A stretch of DNA of 64,000 nucleotides from Streptomyces sp. NBC_01232 (lineage in GTDB: Bacteria; Actinomycetota; Actinomycetes; Streptomycetales; Streptomycetaceae). Every line of letters starts with the position of its first letter. The stretch's first letter is position 1. The position numbers and the translations under genes were made by a program. This document shows positions 25,998 through 34,782 of the stretch, piece by piece. The DNA lies in contig NZ_CP108518.1 in assembly GCF_035989885.1 (NCBI RefSeq), positions 8,299,001 through 8,363,000 of the forward strand, given 5' to 3'. The notes under the pieces were generated by a model that was not told the DNA's origin, did no database searches, and worked only from the letters and a program-made list of their open reading frames with translations.

Positions 25998-27332
25998 ATG
26001 CGCGTGATCCCGAGCAGGCGGACCCCGGCCGTGACCGCGGCGGCCGTGGTGGCACTGGGTGTGATCGCGGTGCCCGCGCACGCCCGCGACGCCTCGGCGC
26101 CGCCGCTGCCCCGGGTGTCTGCCTCCGTGGAGACGCCCTCCCTCTTCGACGACGAGGCCGGCGGCAACGCGAACGCCGACGACCCGGCGATCTGGCGCAA
26201 CGCGAAGAACCCCGACCGCAGCCTGGTGATCGCCACCGCCAAGGAGGGCGGCCTGCGCGTCTACGACCTGGACGGCCGTCAGGTGCAGAGCCTGCCGGCG
26301 CCCCCGCCGCCGCGGGAGGGAGACATGCCCGGCCGCTTCAACAACGTCGACCTGATCAGCGGACTCCGCTTCCCGGACGGCCGCCACGACGTGGCCGTCG
26401 TCTCCGACCGAGGCCGCGACCAGCTGCGCGTCTACCGGATCGACCCGAAGCGGCCCACCGCCCCGCTGGTCGACGTCACCGACGAGACGGCCGCCCCGCA
26501 CGTCTTCTCCGCCGGCCAGGACGAGGTCAACGAGCAGCGGACCGCCTACGGACTCGCCGCCTACACCGACCGCCGCAGCGGCCGCTCGTACGCGGTCACC
26601 AGCCGGCGCCACGCCACAGCCCTCGCGCTGGCCGAGCTCCTGCCGAACGCCGGCGGAAAGGTCGGCTACCGCACCGTCCGCACCACCTCGCTGCCCTCCT
26701 CCTTCACCCTGCCCGACGGAAAGACGTGGGCACCGTGCGCGGAACCGGGCGAGGAACCCCAGGTGGAGGGCATGGTCATCGATCCCGACACCGGTGACCT
26801 CTACGCAGGCCAGGAGGACGTGGGCATCTGGAAGCTCGACGCCGACCTGCGGTCACCCGCACGCCTGATCGAGAAGGTCCGCTCCTACGGCGTACCCGGC
26901 ACCTGGAACCCCGCAACCGAGGAATGCACAGCGGGCGCCGACCCCGGCTTCGGCGGCCGGCACATCGCGGCCGACGTCGAGGGCCTGACCATCTGGCGCG
27001 ACCCCGCGCAGCCCGCCCGCCGCGGCTACCTGCTGGCCTCCAGCCAGGGCGACGACACCTTCGCCGTCTTCGACCGCGGGCACGGCAACGCGTACGTCCG
27101 CGGCTTCCGCATCGGCGACGGCGCCGGGCCGAGCTCGCCGGACGGCGCCCAGGAGAGCGACGGCGCCGCGGTCACGAGCGAACCGCTGGGCAGGAAGTTC
27201 CCCAACGGCCTGCTGGTCGTTCAGGACGGCCACAACACCCCCGCGACCACCGGACCCGACGGGGAGGCCCGGACCGACACCGACTTCAAGTTCGTGGACC
27301 TGGGCCTGCTCAAGCGCGCCGCCCGCCTCTGA
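25998..27332 (+). CDS. Secreted beta-propeller phytase (3-phytase)
   Basis: 444 aa; ATG with a perfect AGGAGG five bases upstream. The signal peptide (AVTAAAVVALGVIAVPAHA) ends near residue 29. The sequence matches the alkaline calcium-dependent BPP family: NADDPAIWRNAKNPDRS, NNVDLISGLRF, DEVNEQRTAYGLAAY, VEGMVIDPDTGDLYAGQEDVG split over two blades, DVEGLTIW and TDFKFVDLGLL at the end. These enzymes release phosphate from phytate outside the cell. The context, a stand-alone secreted enzyme, fits phosphate scavenging. Confidence 0.93.
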   Translation: MRVIPSRRTPAVTAAAVVALGVIAVPAHARDASAPPLPRVSASVETPSLFDDEAGGNANADDPAIWRNAKNPDRSLVIATAKEGGLRVYDLDGRQVQSLPAPPPPREGDMPGRFNNVDLISGLRFPDGRHDVAVVSDRGRDQLRVYRIDPKRPTAPLVDVTDETAAPHVFSAGQDEVNEQRTAYGLAAYTDRRSGRSYAVTSRRHATALALAELLPNAGGKVGYRTVRTTSLPSSFTLPDGKTWAPCAEPGEEPQVEGMVIDPDTGDLYAGQEDVGIWKLDADLRSPARLIEKVRSYGVPGTWNPATEECTAGADPGFGGRHIAADVEGLTIWRDPAQPARRGYLLASSQGDDTFAVFDRGHGNAYVRGFRIGDGAGPSSPDGAQESDGAAVTSEPLGRKFPNGLLVVQDGHNTPATTGPDGEARTDTDFKFVDLGLLKRAARL

Positions 27333-27416
27333 CCATGGCCGCGGGGACCGTGACCTGGGCGGCGCCGCGTTCGCCCAGGTCGGTAGGATCGCCACCGCAG
27401 ACGACGGAAGGCGATC

Positions 27417-28259
27417 ATGGCGGACAGTCCCCTCAGGCCCAGCTCGTTGATCAACACGGTCTACGGGGCGTTCCTGCGACGGCTCGGAGGCTGGATCTCC
27501 GTCGCCGATCTGATCACCCTGATGTCCGAGCTCGACGTGGACGGCCCGGCGGCGCGCTCGGCGATCTCCCGGCTCAAGAAGAAGGGCGTCCTCGAACCGG
27601 AACGCCGGGGCGCCACCGGCTACCGGCTCAGCCCGGGTGCGCAACCCGTCTTCGACGAGGGCGACCGGCGCATCTTCGGCAGCCTGGAGCCGGCGAAGCT
27701 GAGCGACGGCTGGGCCATGGCCGTCTTCTCCGTACCGGAGTCCGAGCGCTCCTACCGCTACCAGCTGCGCACCCGGCTGACCTGGCTGGGCTTCGGCAAC
27801 ATCGCCCCGGGCGTGTGGCTGGCGCCGGGCCGACTCCTCGGCGACGCCCGTGACATGCTCGTACGGCTCGGCCTCAGCGACTACGTGCACCTGTTCGCCG
27901 CCGAGTACGCCGCCTTCAGCGACCTGCCCGGGACCGTCAGCTCCTGGTGGGACTTCCCGGCGATCGAGGAGCAGTACGCCGGGTTCACCCAGGCGTACGG
28001 CCCCGTCGCCGCGGGCCTGACCGGGCAGCCCGGCATCGACGGCGCCGAGGCCTTCCGCCACTACGTGCCCATGCTCACCCAGTGGCGCCGCCTGCCGTAC
28101 CTCGACCCCGGACTGCCCGCCGAGCTGCTCCCGGCCGACTGGAACGCGGTGGCCGCGCGGCAGATCTTCCAGCAGCTCAACGAGGTGCTCGCCCCGCCCA
28201 GCCTGCGGCACGTGCAGGAGGTCACCGGCCTGACCGAGGAGGCGGCGGACGCCCCCTAG
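27417..28259 (+). CDS. PaaX family transcriptional regulator
   Basis: 280 aa. The N-terminal winged helix reads LINTVYGAFLRRLGGWISVADL and ARSAISRLKKKGVLEPERRG (residues 9-62), then the PaaX central domain with the Trp-rich DGWAMAVFSVPESERSYRYQLR and FGNIAPGVWLAPG, and the C-terminal helical domain. PaaX represses phenylacetate catabolism in proteobacteria; the target here is unknown and no paa genes are in the window. A TAGGAT hexamer at 27384 gives a short leader. The stop codon lies inside a perfect 20-base palindrome. Confidence 0.9.
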   Translation: MADSPLRPSSLINTVYGAFLRRLGGWISVADLITLMSELDVDGPAARSAISRLKKKGVLEPERRGATGYRLSPGAQPVFDEGDRRIFGSLEPAKLSDGWAMAVFSVPESERSYRYQLRTRLTWLGFGNIAPGVWLAPGRLLGDARDMLVRLGLSDYVHLFAAEYAAFSDLPGTVSSWWDFPAIEEQYAGFTQAYGPVAAGLTGQPGIDGAEAFRHYVPMLTQWRRLPYLDPGLPAELLPADWNAVAARQIFQQLNEVLAPPSLRHVQEVTGLTEEAADAP

Positions 28260-28267
28260 GGGGCGTC
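28248..28267. terminator. Perfect palindrome shared by convergent PaaX and AOC-like genes
   Basis: A 20-base perfect palindrome, GACGCCCCCT/AGGGGGCGTC, containing the PaaX TAG stop. It lies between convergent genes, so it may terminate both transcripts. Confidence 0.6.
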
Positions 28268-28298
28268 GGGCCTTCTCGACGGGCGGGGGCAGGGCCGG

Positions 28299-28802
28299 TC
28301 ACTTCAGGTAGATCGTGAATGTCCTCGCGCCATTGACGATCGGCCCGACGTGGACCGAGCCACGAGCCCGGTCGAATTCCCCGGTGCCGCCGGTGATCGC
28401 GTTGTCGAACGAACCGGGAGGGCCCGGCACGATGCCGAAGACCATCCCCTGCACGGAGAGCTGGCCGCCCGGGAGGACGTAGGTCACGTAGCACGCCTCC
28501 GCTCCGCCCTCGGTGACCCGGGTGGTGGTGCAGGTGCCGCCGGTTTCGCCGACCTGGTTGCCGGCCGCGTCATGGAGGGTCGAGCGGACGACGGTCCGAT
28601 CACCCTGGGAGGGACCGCTGGAGTTGACGGGGAAGCGCGACTGCTGCGCGAGCCTGCCGGTCAGTGTGATGACCCGTTGCTTTTGGGGCTTGGCGTGGGC
28701 GGCAGGGGAGTCCGTCGCGTCTGCGGTCACGGCAGGGGCCCAGGCGAGAAGGGCAACCAGGGCGGTGGCCGTGCCGAGACAGGCGGCTCTGATGGGGCGC
28801 AT
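28299..28802 (-). CDS. Secreted allene-oxide-cyclase/dirigent-like barrel protein
   Basis: 167 aa from the ATG at 28802, with AGGAG eight bases upstream. A signal peptide covers about residues 1-28. The mature domain is an eight-strand barrel type: two cysteines (TCTTTR and EACYVTYV) probably form a disulfide, and the C-terminal FDNAITGGTGEFDRARGSV is the GGTGxFxxARG signature of allene oxide cyclase-like and dirigent proteins. In bacteria these are exported binding or cyclase proteins of unknown substrate. Confidence 0.78.
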   Translation of the reverse strand: MRPIRAACLGTATALVALLAWAPAVTADATDSPAAHAKPQKQRVITLTGRLAQQSRFPVNSSGPSQGDRTVVRSTLHDAAGNQVGETGGTCTTTRVTEGGAEACYVTYVLPGGQLSVQGMVFGIVPGPPGSFDNAITGGTGEFDRARGSVHVGPIVNGARTFTIYLK

Positions 28803-29020
28803 CGTGTGGCTCCTGAAGTGTTGATGCTCATGGATGGTCACATGACAAAACGGTCATGCGATCTCATTCATAACCTCGGCTTTCCCGCCACCCGGAACAC
28901 CCCGGCGCGACTCACCGGCAGGTCCGACCGGTCGGACCAACCCGGGACGAGAGACAGCCCGCCCGACAGTGCGCCCGGGCCGCGGTACCGGGCGCCGCGG
29001 CTCGAGCACGGCACCGTTCC

Positions 29021-29060
29021 ACGGACGGACGGACGGACGGGCGGACGGGCGGACGGACGG
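29021..29060. repeat. Tetranucleotide RCGG repeat
   Basis: Ten uninterrupted RCGG units (five ACGG, then GCGG, ACGG, GCGG, ACGG, ACGG) in the gap between the AOC-like gene and the esterase stop codon. A slippage-prone tract with no coding role visible. Confidence 0.9.
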
Positions 29061-29089
29061 TCGCGTCGCAGGCGAGGTGACCCTTGCGG

Positions 29090-30757
29090 TCAGTCCGCCC
29101 CGGGACCGTCCTGGCGGGCGGCCTGTCGCGACGTCGGACGGTGCAGACGCCGCCAGTACCCGGCGAGGTCGTCAACGGCGCCGGTGACCGAGTCCAGGCT
29201 CATGGTGGTCCGTGCGTTGCGTTCGTAGCGCTGCCAGTGCGGCATGGGGCTGCGGTTGGGATCACCGGTGCGGATGAAGGAGATCCAGGACGCGTGCACG
29301 GCGCCGGCGAGACCGTCACGGATCCTCGGGTTCAGCCCCGCCAGGAACGGCGCCTGCGACCACTTGTCGAAGTTGTTGAAGACGAACGGCAGCTCCAGAC
29401 AGTGCGGCGAGGCCAGTTGCCCGTTGTGCGCGGGCGTCGGGAGGTCGAACTGGTACGCCCAGACCGGCCGTCCGTGGGCCGCGCGCCGCTCGGCCAGGTC
29501 GATCCCGGGGATGCGGAACAGGTCGTCGCCGATCAGGTCCATGAGGACGTCGACCGGGCGGGACCCCGGCCGGGCCTCCTCGTACGCCGTGTAGGCCTCG
29601 GCCGCACGGGCCCCGAAGGTGTCCCGCGCCCGCGCGAGCACTTGGTCCTTGGTGGCGGCGGCGTAGGGCTCGTTGAGCGCGAAGGCGAAGGTGGCCTCTT
29701 CCCTGGTCCATCCGATCAGGACGTCGATGTCCGCCCCCGGGCCGCTGAGCAGCAGGTCGGCCGGCCGGCGGGTCAGCGTCGCGTCGTCGAGCACCGGCAG
29801 GAACGGGGTCGACCAGTACCCCCACCGTCCGGTGCGCCGGAACATCTCGATGGTGGCGCCGATCAACTGGGGCCAGGGGAGGGCCCGTAGCTCCGTCACG
29901 TTCCTGACCCCGAGGATCTCGAGGTAGGTGGCGCTGCGCCGGAGGGACTCCGCGCGGCCGGGGATCTGCAGTCCGAGCGGCGGACTCTGCAGGATGGCGC
30001 GCCGGAACAGCGGGCGCCCGGTGGGCCGGGCGCCGGCGAGGGCGGCGACCGAGAGTGCGCCGCCGGACTGCCCGGCGAGGGTGATGTCGTCCGGGTCGCC
30101 GCCGAACGCGGCGATGTTGTCCCGTACCCAGCGCAGCGCGGCGAGTTGGTCGGTGAGCCAGAAGTTCCCGTCGGCGCCCTCCTCGCCGAAGTAGAGGTAG
30201 CCCAGCGGTCCGAGACGGTAGTTGAGGGTCACGACGACCATGTCGCCGTTCCGCGCGAAGGTTTCGCCGGAGTAGTGGGGCAGGGAGCCGGATCCGGAGA
30301 TGAAGCCGCCTCCGTGGATCCAGACCAGGACGGGCCGCTTGGCGTCGTCGGCGCGGGGCGTCCAGATGTTGAGGGTGAGGCAGTCCTCGCTGAACGGGGG
30401 AGCGCCGTGGGTTCCGAGCACCGCGTCGCCCCCTTCCCGGTACAGCTGCGGGGCGCTCGGCCCGAAGGCGGTCGCATCGCGTGTCCCCTGCCACCCCGGG
30501 TGGGGCTGGGCGGGGCGCCACCGCAGAGCGCCGACCGGGGGAGCGGCGTAGGGCACGCCCTTGAACACGGTCAGCCCGCCTTCGACGCTTCCGCGCAGCC
30601 GTCCCGCGGGCGGCTCCACGACGAGCGGGGTCCCGCCCGCCGGCGGGGCGGCCTGCGCCGCGGCGGCCGGGCCGCCGGGGATGCCGGAGAGCAGCGCGGC
30701 ACCGGTCAGCACCCCGGTGTTCCTGAGGACTCTGCGCCGTGATGGATCGTCGGTCAT
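29090..30757 (-). CDS. TAT-exported carboxylesterase
   Basis: 555 aa. The N-terminus DDPSRRRVLRNTGVLTGAALL is a twin-arginine signal, unlike the Sec signal of the other esterase in this window. Family marks: FKGVPYAAPPVGALRWRP, SEDCLTLNIWTP, oxyanion loop WIHGGGFISGS, nucleophile in LAGQSGGALSV, acid in GWTREEATFAF and His in ASPHCLELPFVF. The nucleophile elbow has Gln where most members have Glu (GQSGG for GESAG). It is related to para-nitrobenzyl esterases and acts outside the membrane. It is divergent from the Liv-type operon, with separate promoters. Confidence 0.92.
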   Translation of the reverse strand: MTDDPSRRRVLRNTGVLTGAALLSGIPGGPAAAAQAAPPAGGTPLVVEPPAGRLRGSVEGGLTVFKGVPYAAPPVGALRWRPAQPHPGWQGTRDATAFGPSAPQLYREGGDAVLGTHGAPPFSEDCLTLNIWTPRADDAKRPVLVWIHGGGFISGSGSLPHYSGETFARNGDMVVVTLNYRLGPLGYLYFGEEGADGNFWLTDQLAALRWVRDNIAAFGGDPDDITLAGQSGGALSVAALAGARPTGRPLFRRAILQSPPLGLQIPGRAESLRRSATYLEILGVRNVTELRALPWPQLIGATIEMFRRTGRWGYWSTPFLPVLDDATLTRRPADLLLSGPGADIDVLIGWTREEATFAFALNEPYAAATKDQVLARARDTFGARAAEAYTAYEEARPGSRPVDVLMDLIGDDLFRIPGIDLAERRAAHGRPVWAYQFDLPTPAHNGQLASPHCLELPFVFNNFDKWSQAPFLAGLNPRIRDGLAGAVHASWISFIRTGDPNRSPMPHWQRYERNARTTMSLDSVTGAVDDLAGYWRRLHRPTSRQAARQDGPGAD

Positions 30758-30827
30758 GGTGCTTCACTCCCTGACTGATCATGAATTCGCCCACCGAAGT
30801 GGTATAGCGCGAAATTGACGATGGTTA

Positions 30828-30857
30828 GTGCTACGGCACATGTGAGACGCCGGTCAA
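30828..30857 (-). promoter_or_regulatory. Promoter for the TAT carboxylesterase
   Basis: Minus strand: TTGACC (30857-30852), 18-base spacer, TAGCAC (30833-30828). It lies about 70 bases upstream of the esterase start codon. Confidence 0.5.
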
Positions 30858-30895
30858 GGGGTGGGGCGACACTCCAACGGGTATGTTGCGATCTC

Positions 30896-30925
30896 TTGAC
30901 GGCCGTCGATATTTCACGATAGACA
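30896..30925 (+). promoter_or_regulatory. Promoter for the Liv-type ABC operon
   Basis: TTGACG (30896-30901), 18-base spacer, TAGACA (30920-30925), giving a leader of about 55 bases before the ATG at 30986. Confidence 0.55.
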
Positions 30926-30985
30926 CGTGTCACCTCAGGAGCAGCATCCGGTCCGCGAGGGCCGTCGACAACGTACGGAGTCTCC

Positions 30986-32161
30986 ATGGCAGGTCGCTTT
31001 CGCCCCCTGGTTCTGATCACCGTCACCACGAGCCTCTTGCTGGCCACGGGGTGCGGCGGCGCGAGTCTCGGTACCGGCGAAGACAGCAAGCAGAAGGGGC
31101 CCGTGAGGATCGGGCTCCTCGTTCCCCGGTCCGGCACCTACAAGGCGCTCGGCGACGACATGAAGCAGGGCTTCGAGCTCTACGTCCGACAGCACGGCGG
31201 CAGACTCGGCGGCCGCGAGGTCGAGATCGTGATCGCGGACGAGGGGGAGACGGCCGACTCGGGCAAGGCGGCGGCGGAGAAGCTCGTCAAGCAGGACCGG
31301 GTACTGGCGGTCAGCGGCGTGGTCAGCTCGGCCACCGTCAACGGGGTCAAGGACCTGTTCGAGACCGGCCGGATCCCGCTCGTCGGCTCGAACGCCTCAC
31401 CGACGACCCTGACCGGAACCAAGTACATCTGGCGCACCTCGTACGTCAACGACGAGCCGGGCAAGGCGCTCGGCAAGCACGTCGCCGAGCGGGCCGGGGG
31501 CCCGGTCTTCCTCATCGCCGCGGGCTACCAGGCGGGCAAGGACGAGATCGAGGGCTTCAAGTCCACCTTCCTGGCCGCCGGCGGCAAGATCGCGGGGGAG
31601 GAGGTCTACACCCCGTTCCCGGGGACCAAGAACTTCCAGCCCTACCTCTCGCAGATCGAGAACTCCGGCGCGAAGGCGGTCTTCTGCTTCTACGCAGGCG
31701 GCGCGGCCGTCGACTTCGTCAAGCAGTACCGTGACTTCGGCCTGGCCGGCCGGATCCCGCTCTACGCACCCGGCTTCCTCACCGAGGGCGGCGTACTGAA
31801 GGGCCAGGGAGACGCCGCGAACGGTGTCCTCACCGCCCTCAACTACAGCGCCGACCTGGACAACGCCGCCAACCGGCAGTTCGCGCCGGCCTACCGGGCC
31901 GCCCACGGCACGGAGCCGACCACCTACGCGATGGCGTCATGGGACGCGGCGCAGGTCCTCGACAAGGCGATCAAGGCGGCCGGTGCCACCGTGACCCCGG
32001 AATCGGTCAATGCCGCCATCTCCACGGTGGGGGACATCGACAGCCCGCGCGGCACCTGGCGGTTCAACAGCGGCGGCACACCGATCCAGCCCTGGTACCT
32101 GCGCGAGGTCAGGCAGGGCGCCAACACCGTCGCCGGCGACCTCGGCCGACTGGGCGGCTGA
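30986..32161 (+). CDS. livK: ABC transporter substrate-binding lipoprotein, LivK-like
   Basis: 391 aa. The lipobox is LLATGCGG, with Cys at about residue 20. The body is a type I periplasmic-binding fold: VRIGLLVPRSGTYKALGDDMKQ at the start, AVSGVVSSATVNGVKDLFET, GSNASPTTLTGTKYIWRTS, and DSPRGTWRFNSGGTPIQPW at the end. The family binds branched-chain amino acids, amides or urea. It is the first gene of a five-gene operon; the next ATG follows its stop by one base. Confidence 0.92.
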   Translation: MAGRFRPLVLITVTTSLLLATGCGGASLGTGEDSKQKGPVRIGLLVPRSGTYKALGDDMKQGFELYVRQHGGRLGGREVEIVIADEGETADSGKAAAEKLVKQDRVLAVSGVVSSATVNGVKDLFETGRIPLVGSNASPTTLTGTKYIWRTSYVNDEPGKALGKHVAERAGGPVFLIAAGYQAGKDEIEGFKSTFLAAGGKIAGEEVYTPFPGTKNFQPYLSQIENSGAKAVFCFYAGGAAVDFVKQYRDFGLAGRIPLYAPGFLTEGGVLKGQGDAANGVLTALNYSADLDNAANRQFAPAYRAAHGTEPTTYAMASWDAAQVLDKAIKAAGATVTPESVNAAISTVGDIDSPRGTWRFNSGGTPIQPWYLREVRQGANTVAGDLGRLGG

Positions 32162-32162
32162 G

Positions 32163-33041
32163 ATGCCCGGATGGCTCGACGGCAACCTCGTCAGCGTCGT
32201 CGACGGCATCGCGTTCGGGCTGCTGCTCTTCACGATCGCCGTCGGCCTCTCCCTGGTCTTCGGCATGATGGACGTCCTCAACCTGGCGCACGGCACCCTC
32301 TACCTCGCGGGCGCCTACACGGCCTACGCACTGTCCGACGGAACCCTGCCGGGCCTGCTCCTCGCCCTCGCGGCCGGCGCCCTGGTAGGCGCCCTCGGGG
32401 GAGCGGTGCTGACACTGCTCACGCAGCCGCTGGCCCGGCGCGGACATCTGGACCAGGCCGTGCTCACCCTCGGCATCACGTTCATCGTCGCCGACCTCCT
32501 CGCCGCCGCCTTCGGCAGCGAGGTCCTGCCGACGGATCCGCCGGTACCGCTGCGCGGGACGGTGAACCTGCTCGGCCACACGTATCCCGTCTACCGGCTG
32601 GTGTTCATCGCCGTCGCGGCCTGCCTCGCGGTGCTCGTCCACCTCGTCTTCGAACGCAGCTCGCTCGGAGCGCTCGTACGGGCCACCGTCGCGGACCGCG
32701 ACATGGTCCGGGCCCAGGGCGTCGACGTCCGCAAGGTGCTCTACGGGGTCTTCGCGCTGGGCGCGGCCCTGGCAGCCGTCGGCGGTGTCCTCGGCGCGCC
32801 GATCCTGGGACCCGGCCCGGGCGTCGACGAGAGCGTGCTCGTCCTCTCCCTCGTCGTCGTGGTCGTCGGCGGCCTCGGATCCGTGCGCGGCGCCCTCGCC
32901 GGGGCACTGCTCATCGGCCAGGTCCAGACCCTCGGGGTGGCACTGCTCCCGCAGTACGCGCCCTTCCTCCTCTTCGGCGCCATGCTGGTGGTACTCGTGG
33001 TCCGCCCGCACGGCCTGGTCCCGTCGGCGGTGCGCACATGA
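32163..33041 (+). CDS. livH: Branched-chain amino acid-type ABC permease, LivH-like
   Basis: 292 aa, one base after the stop of the binding protein gene. The family signature FGLLLFTIAVGLSLVFGMMDVLNLAHG is split over the first helix and its following loop, and the EAA-like loop is VRATVADRDMVRAQGVDVRKV. About eight transmembrane helices. It forms the channel with LivM. The start was chosen over longer options because of the adjacent stop. Confidence 0.93.
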   Translation: MPGWLDGNLVSVVDGIAFGLLLFTIAVGLSLVFGMMDVLNLAHGTLYLAGAYTAYALSDGTLPGLLLALAAGALVGALGGAVLTLLTQPLARRGHLDQAVLTLGITFIVADLLAAAFGSEVLPTDPPVPLRGTVNLLGHTYPVYRLVFIAVAACLAVLVHLVFERSSLGALVRATVADRDMVRAQGVDVRKVLYGVFALGAALAAVGGVLGAPILGPGPGVDESVLVLSLVVVVVGGLGSVRGALAGALLIGQVQTLGVALLPQYAPFLLFGAMLVVLVVRPHGLVPSAVRT

Positions 33042-34009
33042 GCGCGTTCCGGACCTCCCGGACCTCCCGATCGGCAGGGGCCGCCGTACTCCTCGGGCTG
33101 GCCCTGGCCCCCTTCCTGCTCGGCCCGTACGCCATCTCCACCCTGTCGCGGATCCTCGTGTTCGCCCTGCTCGCGCTGAGCGTGAACCTGCTCACCGGGC
33201 TGACCGGGCTCCCGACCCTCGGCCAGTCCGCCTACTTCGGCGTCGGCGCCTACACCGCGGCGATCGTCGCCAAGGGCCTCACCGACATCGGACCGATCCA
33301 ACTCCTCATCGCGGCAGGCGTTTCCGCGCTGGTGGCCGTGCCCACCGGATGGCTGGCCGTCCGGGCCCGCGGCGTGGTGTTCCTCATGCTGACGCTGGCC
33401 ATCGGCGAGATCGTCTACAGCGCAGCCGTCAACTGGAAGCCGGTGACCGGCGGCAGCGACGGGATCTCGGGCGTCCCGCCCGTCGTACCGCTGCCCGGCA
33501 TGCCCGCCCTGGAGCTCGACGGGCTCGTCTACTTCTACGTGCTGGCCATGTTCCTGCTGCTCCTCGCGGCCGTCACCCGCCTGGACTCGACCCCGTTCGC
33601 CCTCGCCCTGCGCGGGATCCGCGACAACGAACCCCGCATGAAGGCCATCGGCTACCCCACCCGTCGGTACGCCCTGACCGTCTACTGCGGCGCCGCCGCG
33701 CTGGCCGGCGCCGCCGGGTCGCTGTGGGTCTCGGTGCAGCGCTTCGTGTCACCCGGCGACGCCGGATTCGAGATCGCCGCCCTCGCACTGCTCGCCGTCG
33801 TCATCGGCGGCTCCGGCTCGATACGGGGGGCCTGCGCGGCGGCCGCGCTCATCTGGCTGACCCGTGACTACCTCGGAAACCTCGAAGCCGTCGCCGGACA
33901 CGGGCCGCTGTTGCTCGGGCTGCTCTTCATCGTCGCCGTCTACACACTGCCCCGCGGGCTGGCCGGCGTACGGCTCCCGCACCAGCCGAGCCGGAAGAGG
34001 ACGGCGTGA
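33038..34009 (+). CDS. livM: Branched-chain amino acid-type ABC permease, LivM-like
   Basis: 323 aa; ATGA overlap of four bases with livH. Marks: LALSVNLLTGLTGLPTLGQS, AYFGVGAYTAAI, LTLAIGEIVYS and the cytoplasmic loop LRGIRDNEPRMKAIGYP that docks on the ATPases. The C-terminal LALLAVVIGGSGSIRG is the LivM signature. Second half of the membrane channel. Confidence 0.93.
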   Translation: MSAFRTSRTSRSAGAAVLLGLALAPFLLGPYAISTLSRILVFALLALSVNLLTGLTGLPTLGQSAYFGVGAYTAAIVAKGLTDIGPIQLLIAAGVSALVAVPTGWLAVRARGVVFLMLTLAIGEIVYSAAVNWKPVTGGSDGISGVPPVVPLPGMPALELDGLVYFYVLAMFLLLLAAVTRLDSTPFALALRGIRDNEPRMKAIGYPTRRYALTVYCGAAALAGAAGSLWVSVQRFVSPGDAGFEIAALALLAVVIGGSGSIRGACAAAALIWLTRDYLGNLEAVAGHGPLLLGLLFIVAVYTLPRGLAGVRLPHQPSRKRTA

Positions 34010-34782
34010 GCGATCTCGACCTACTGCACCTACGCGGAGTGTCGAAGCACTTCGGGTCCTTCACCGCCGTCGACGAGGTGTCCCTCACCGTGCGTGCCGG
34101 CGCGCGGCACGCGATCATCGGCCCCAACGGCGCCGGAAAATCAACGCTGTTCGGCCTCATCTCCGGAACCCTGACCACCAGTACCGGAACCATCACCCTG
34201 GACGGGCGGGACGTGACCCGGCTGCCCGTGCACCGCCGGGTCGGACTCGGAACGGCCGCGACCTTCCAGCACTCCAGCCTGTTCATGCGGGAGACCGTGC
34301 TGGAGAACGTCCTGCTCGCCGCCCTGCTCCGGACGGGGGCGGGGGCCGGGACGGGGCTCGGCGGATGGCGGAAGGTGAGTGCCCGGGCGGAGGCCCTCGC
34401 ACGGGCACGCACCCTGCTGGAACGCGTGGGGCTGCCCGACCGGCACGACCTCGCGGCGGCCGCCCTCTCCCACGGCGAACGGCGGCAGCTCGAAGTCGCC
34501 GTCGCGCTGGCCACCGAACCGCGGCTGCTGCTCATGGACGAACCGGCCGCCGGCATGTCACCGGCGGAGACGCAGCGCCTCACGGAACTGATCGCGGCGC
34601 TGCCCGACGAGGTGACCGTGCTCCTCGTCGAACACGACCTCGACATGGTCTTCGAACTCGCCGACACCGTCACCGTCATGCACCTCGGCCGGCACCTCAC
34701 CACCGGCACACCGGATCAGGTGCGGGCCTCCGCCGAGGTCCAGCAGGCCTACCTGGGCACCACCACGGAGGTCTCCTCGTGA
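34006..34782 (+). CDS. livG: ABC transporter ATPase, LivG-like
   Basis: 258 aa from a GTG overlapping livM by four bases. Walker A IIGPNGAGKSTLFGL (about residue 44), signature LSHGERRQLEVAVAL with His in place of the second Gly, Walker B LLLMDEPAAGM and switch His in LLVEHDLDMVF. The C-terminal extension QQAYLG is the LivG tail. It drives import with LivF. Confidence 0.94.
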   Translation: MSDLDLLHLRGVSKHFGSFTAVDEVSLTVRAGARHAIIGPNGAGKSTLFGLISGTLTTSTGTITLDGRDVTRLPVHRRVGLGTAATFQHSSLFMRETVLENVLLAALLRTGAGAGTGLGGWRKVSARAEALARARTLLERVGLPDRHDLAAAALSHGERRQLEVAVALATEPRLLLMDEPAAGMSPAETQRLTELIAALPDEVTVLLVEHDLDMVFELADTVTVMHLGRHLTTGTPDQVRASAEVQQAYLGTTTEVSS

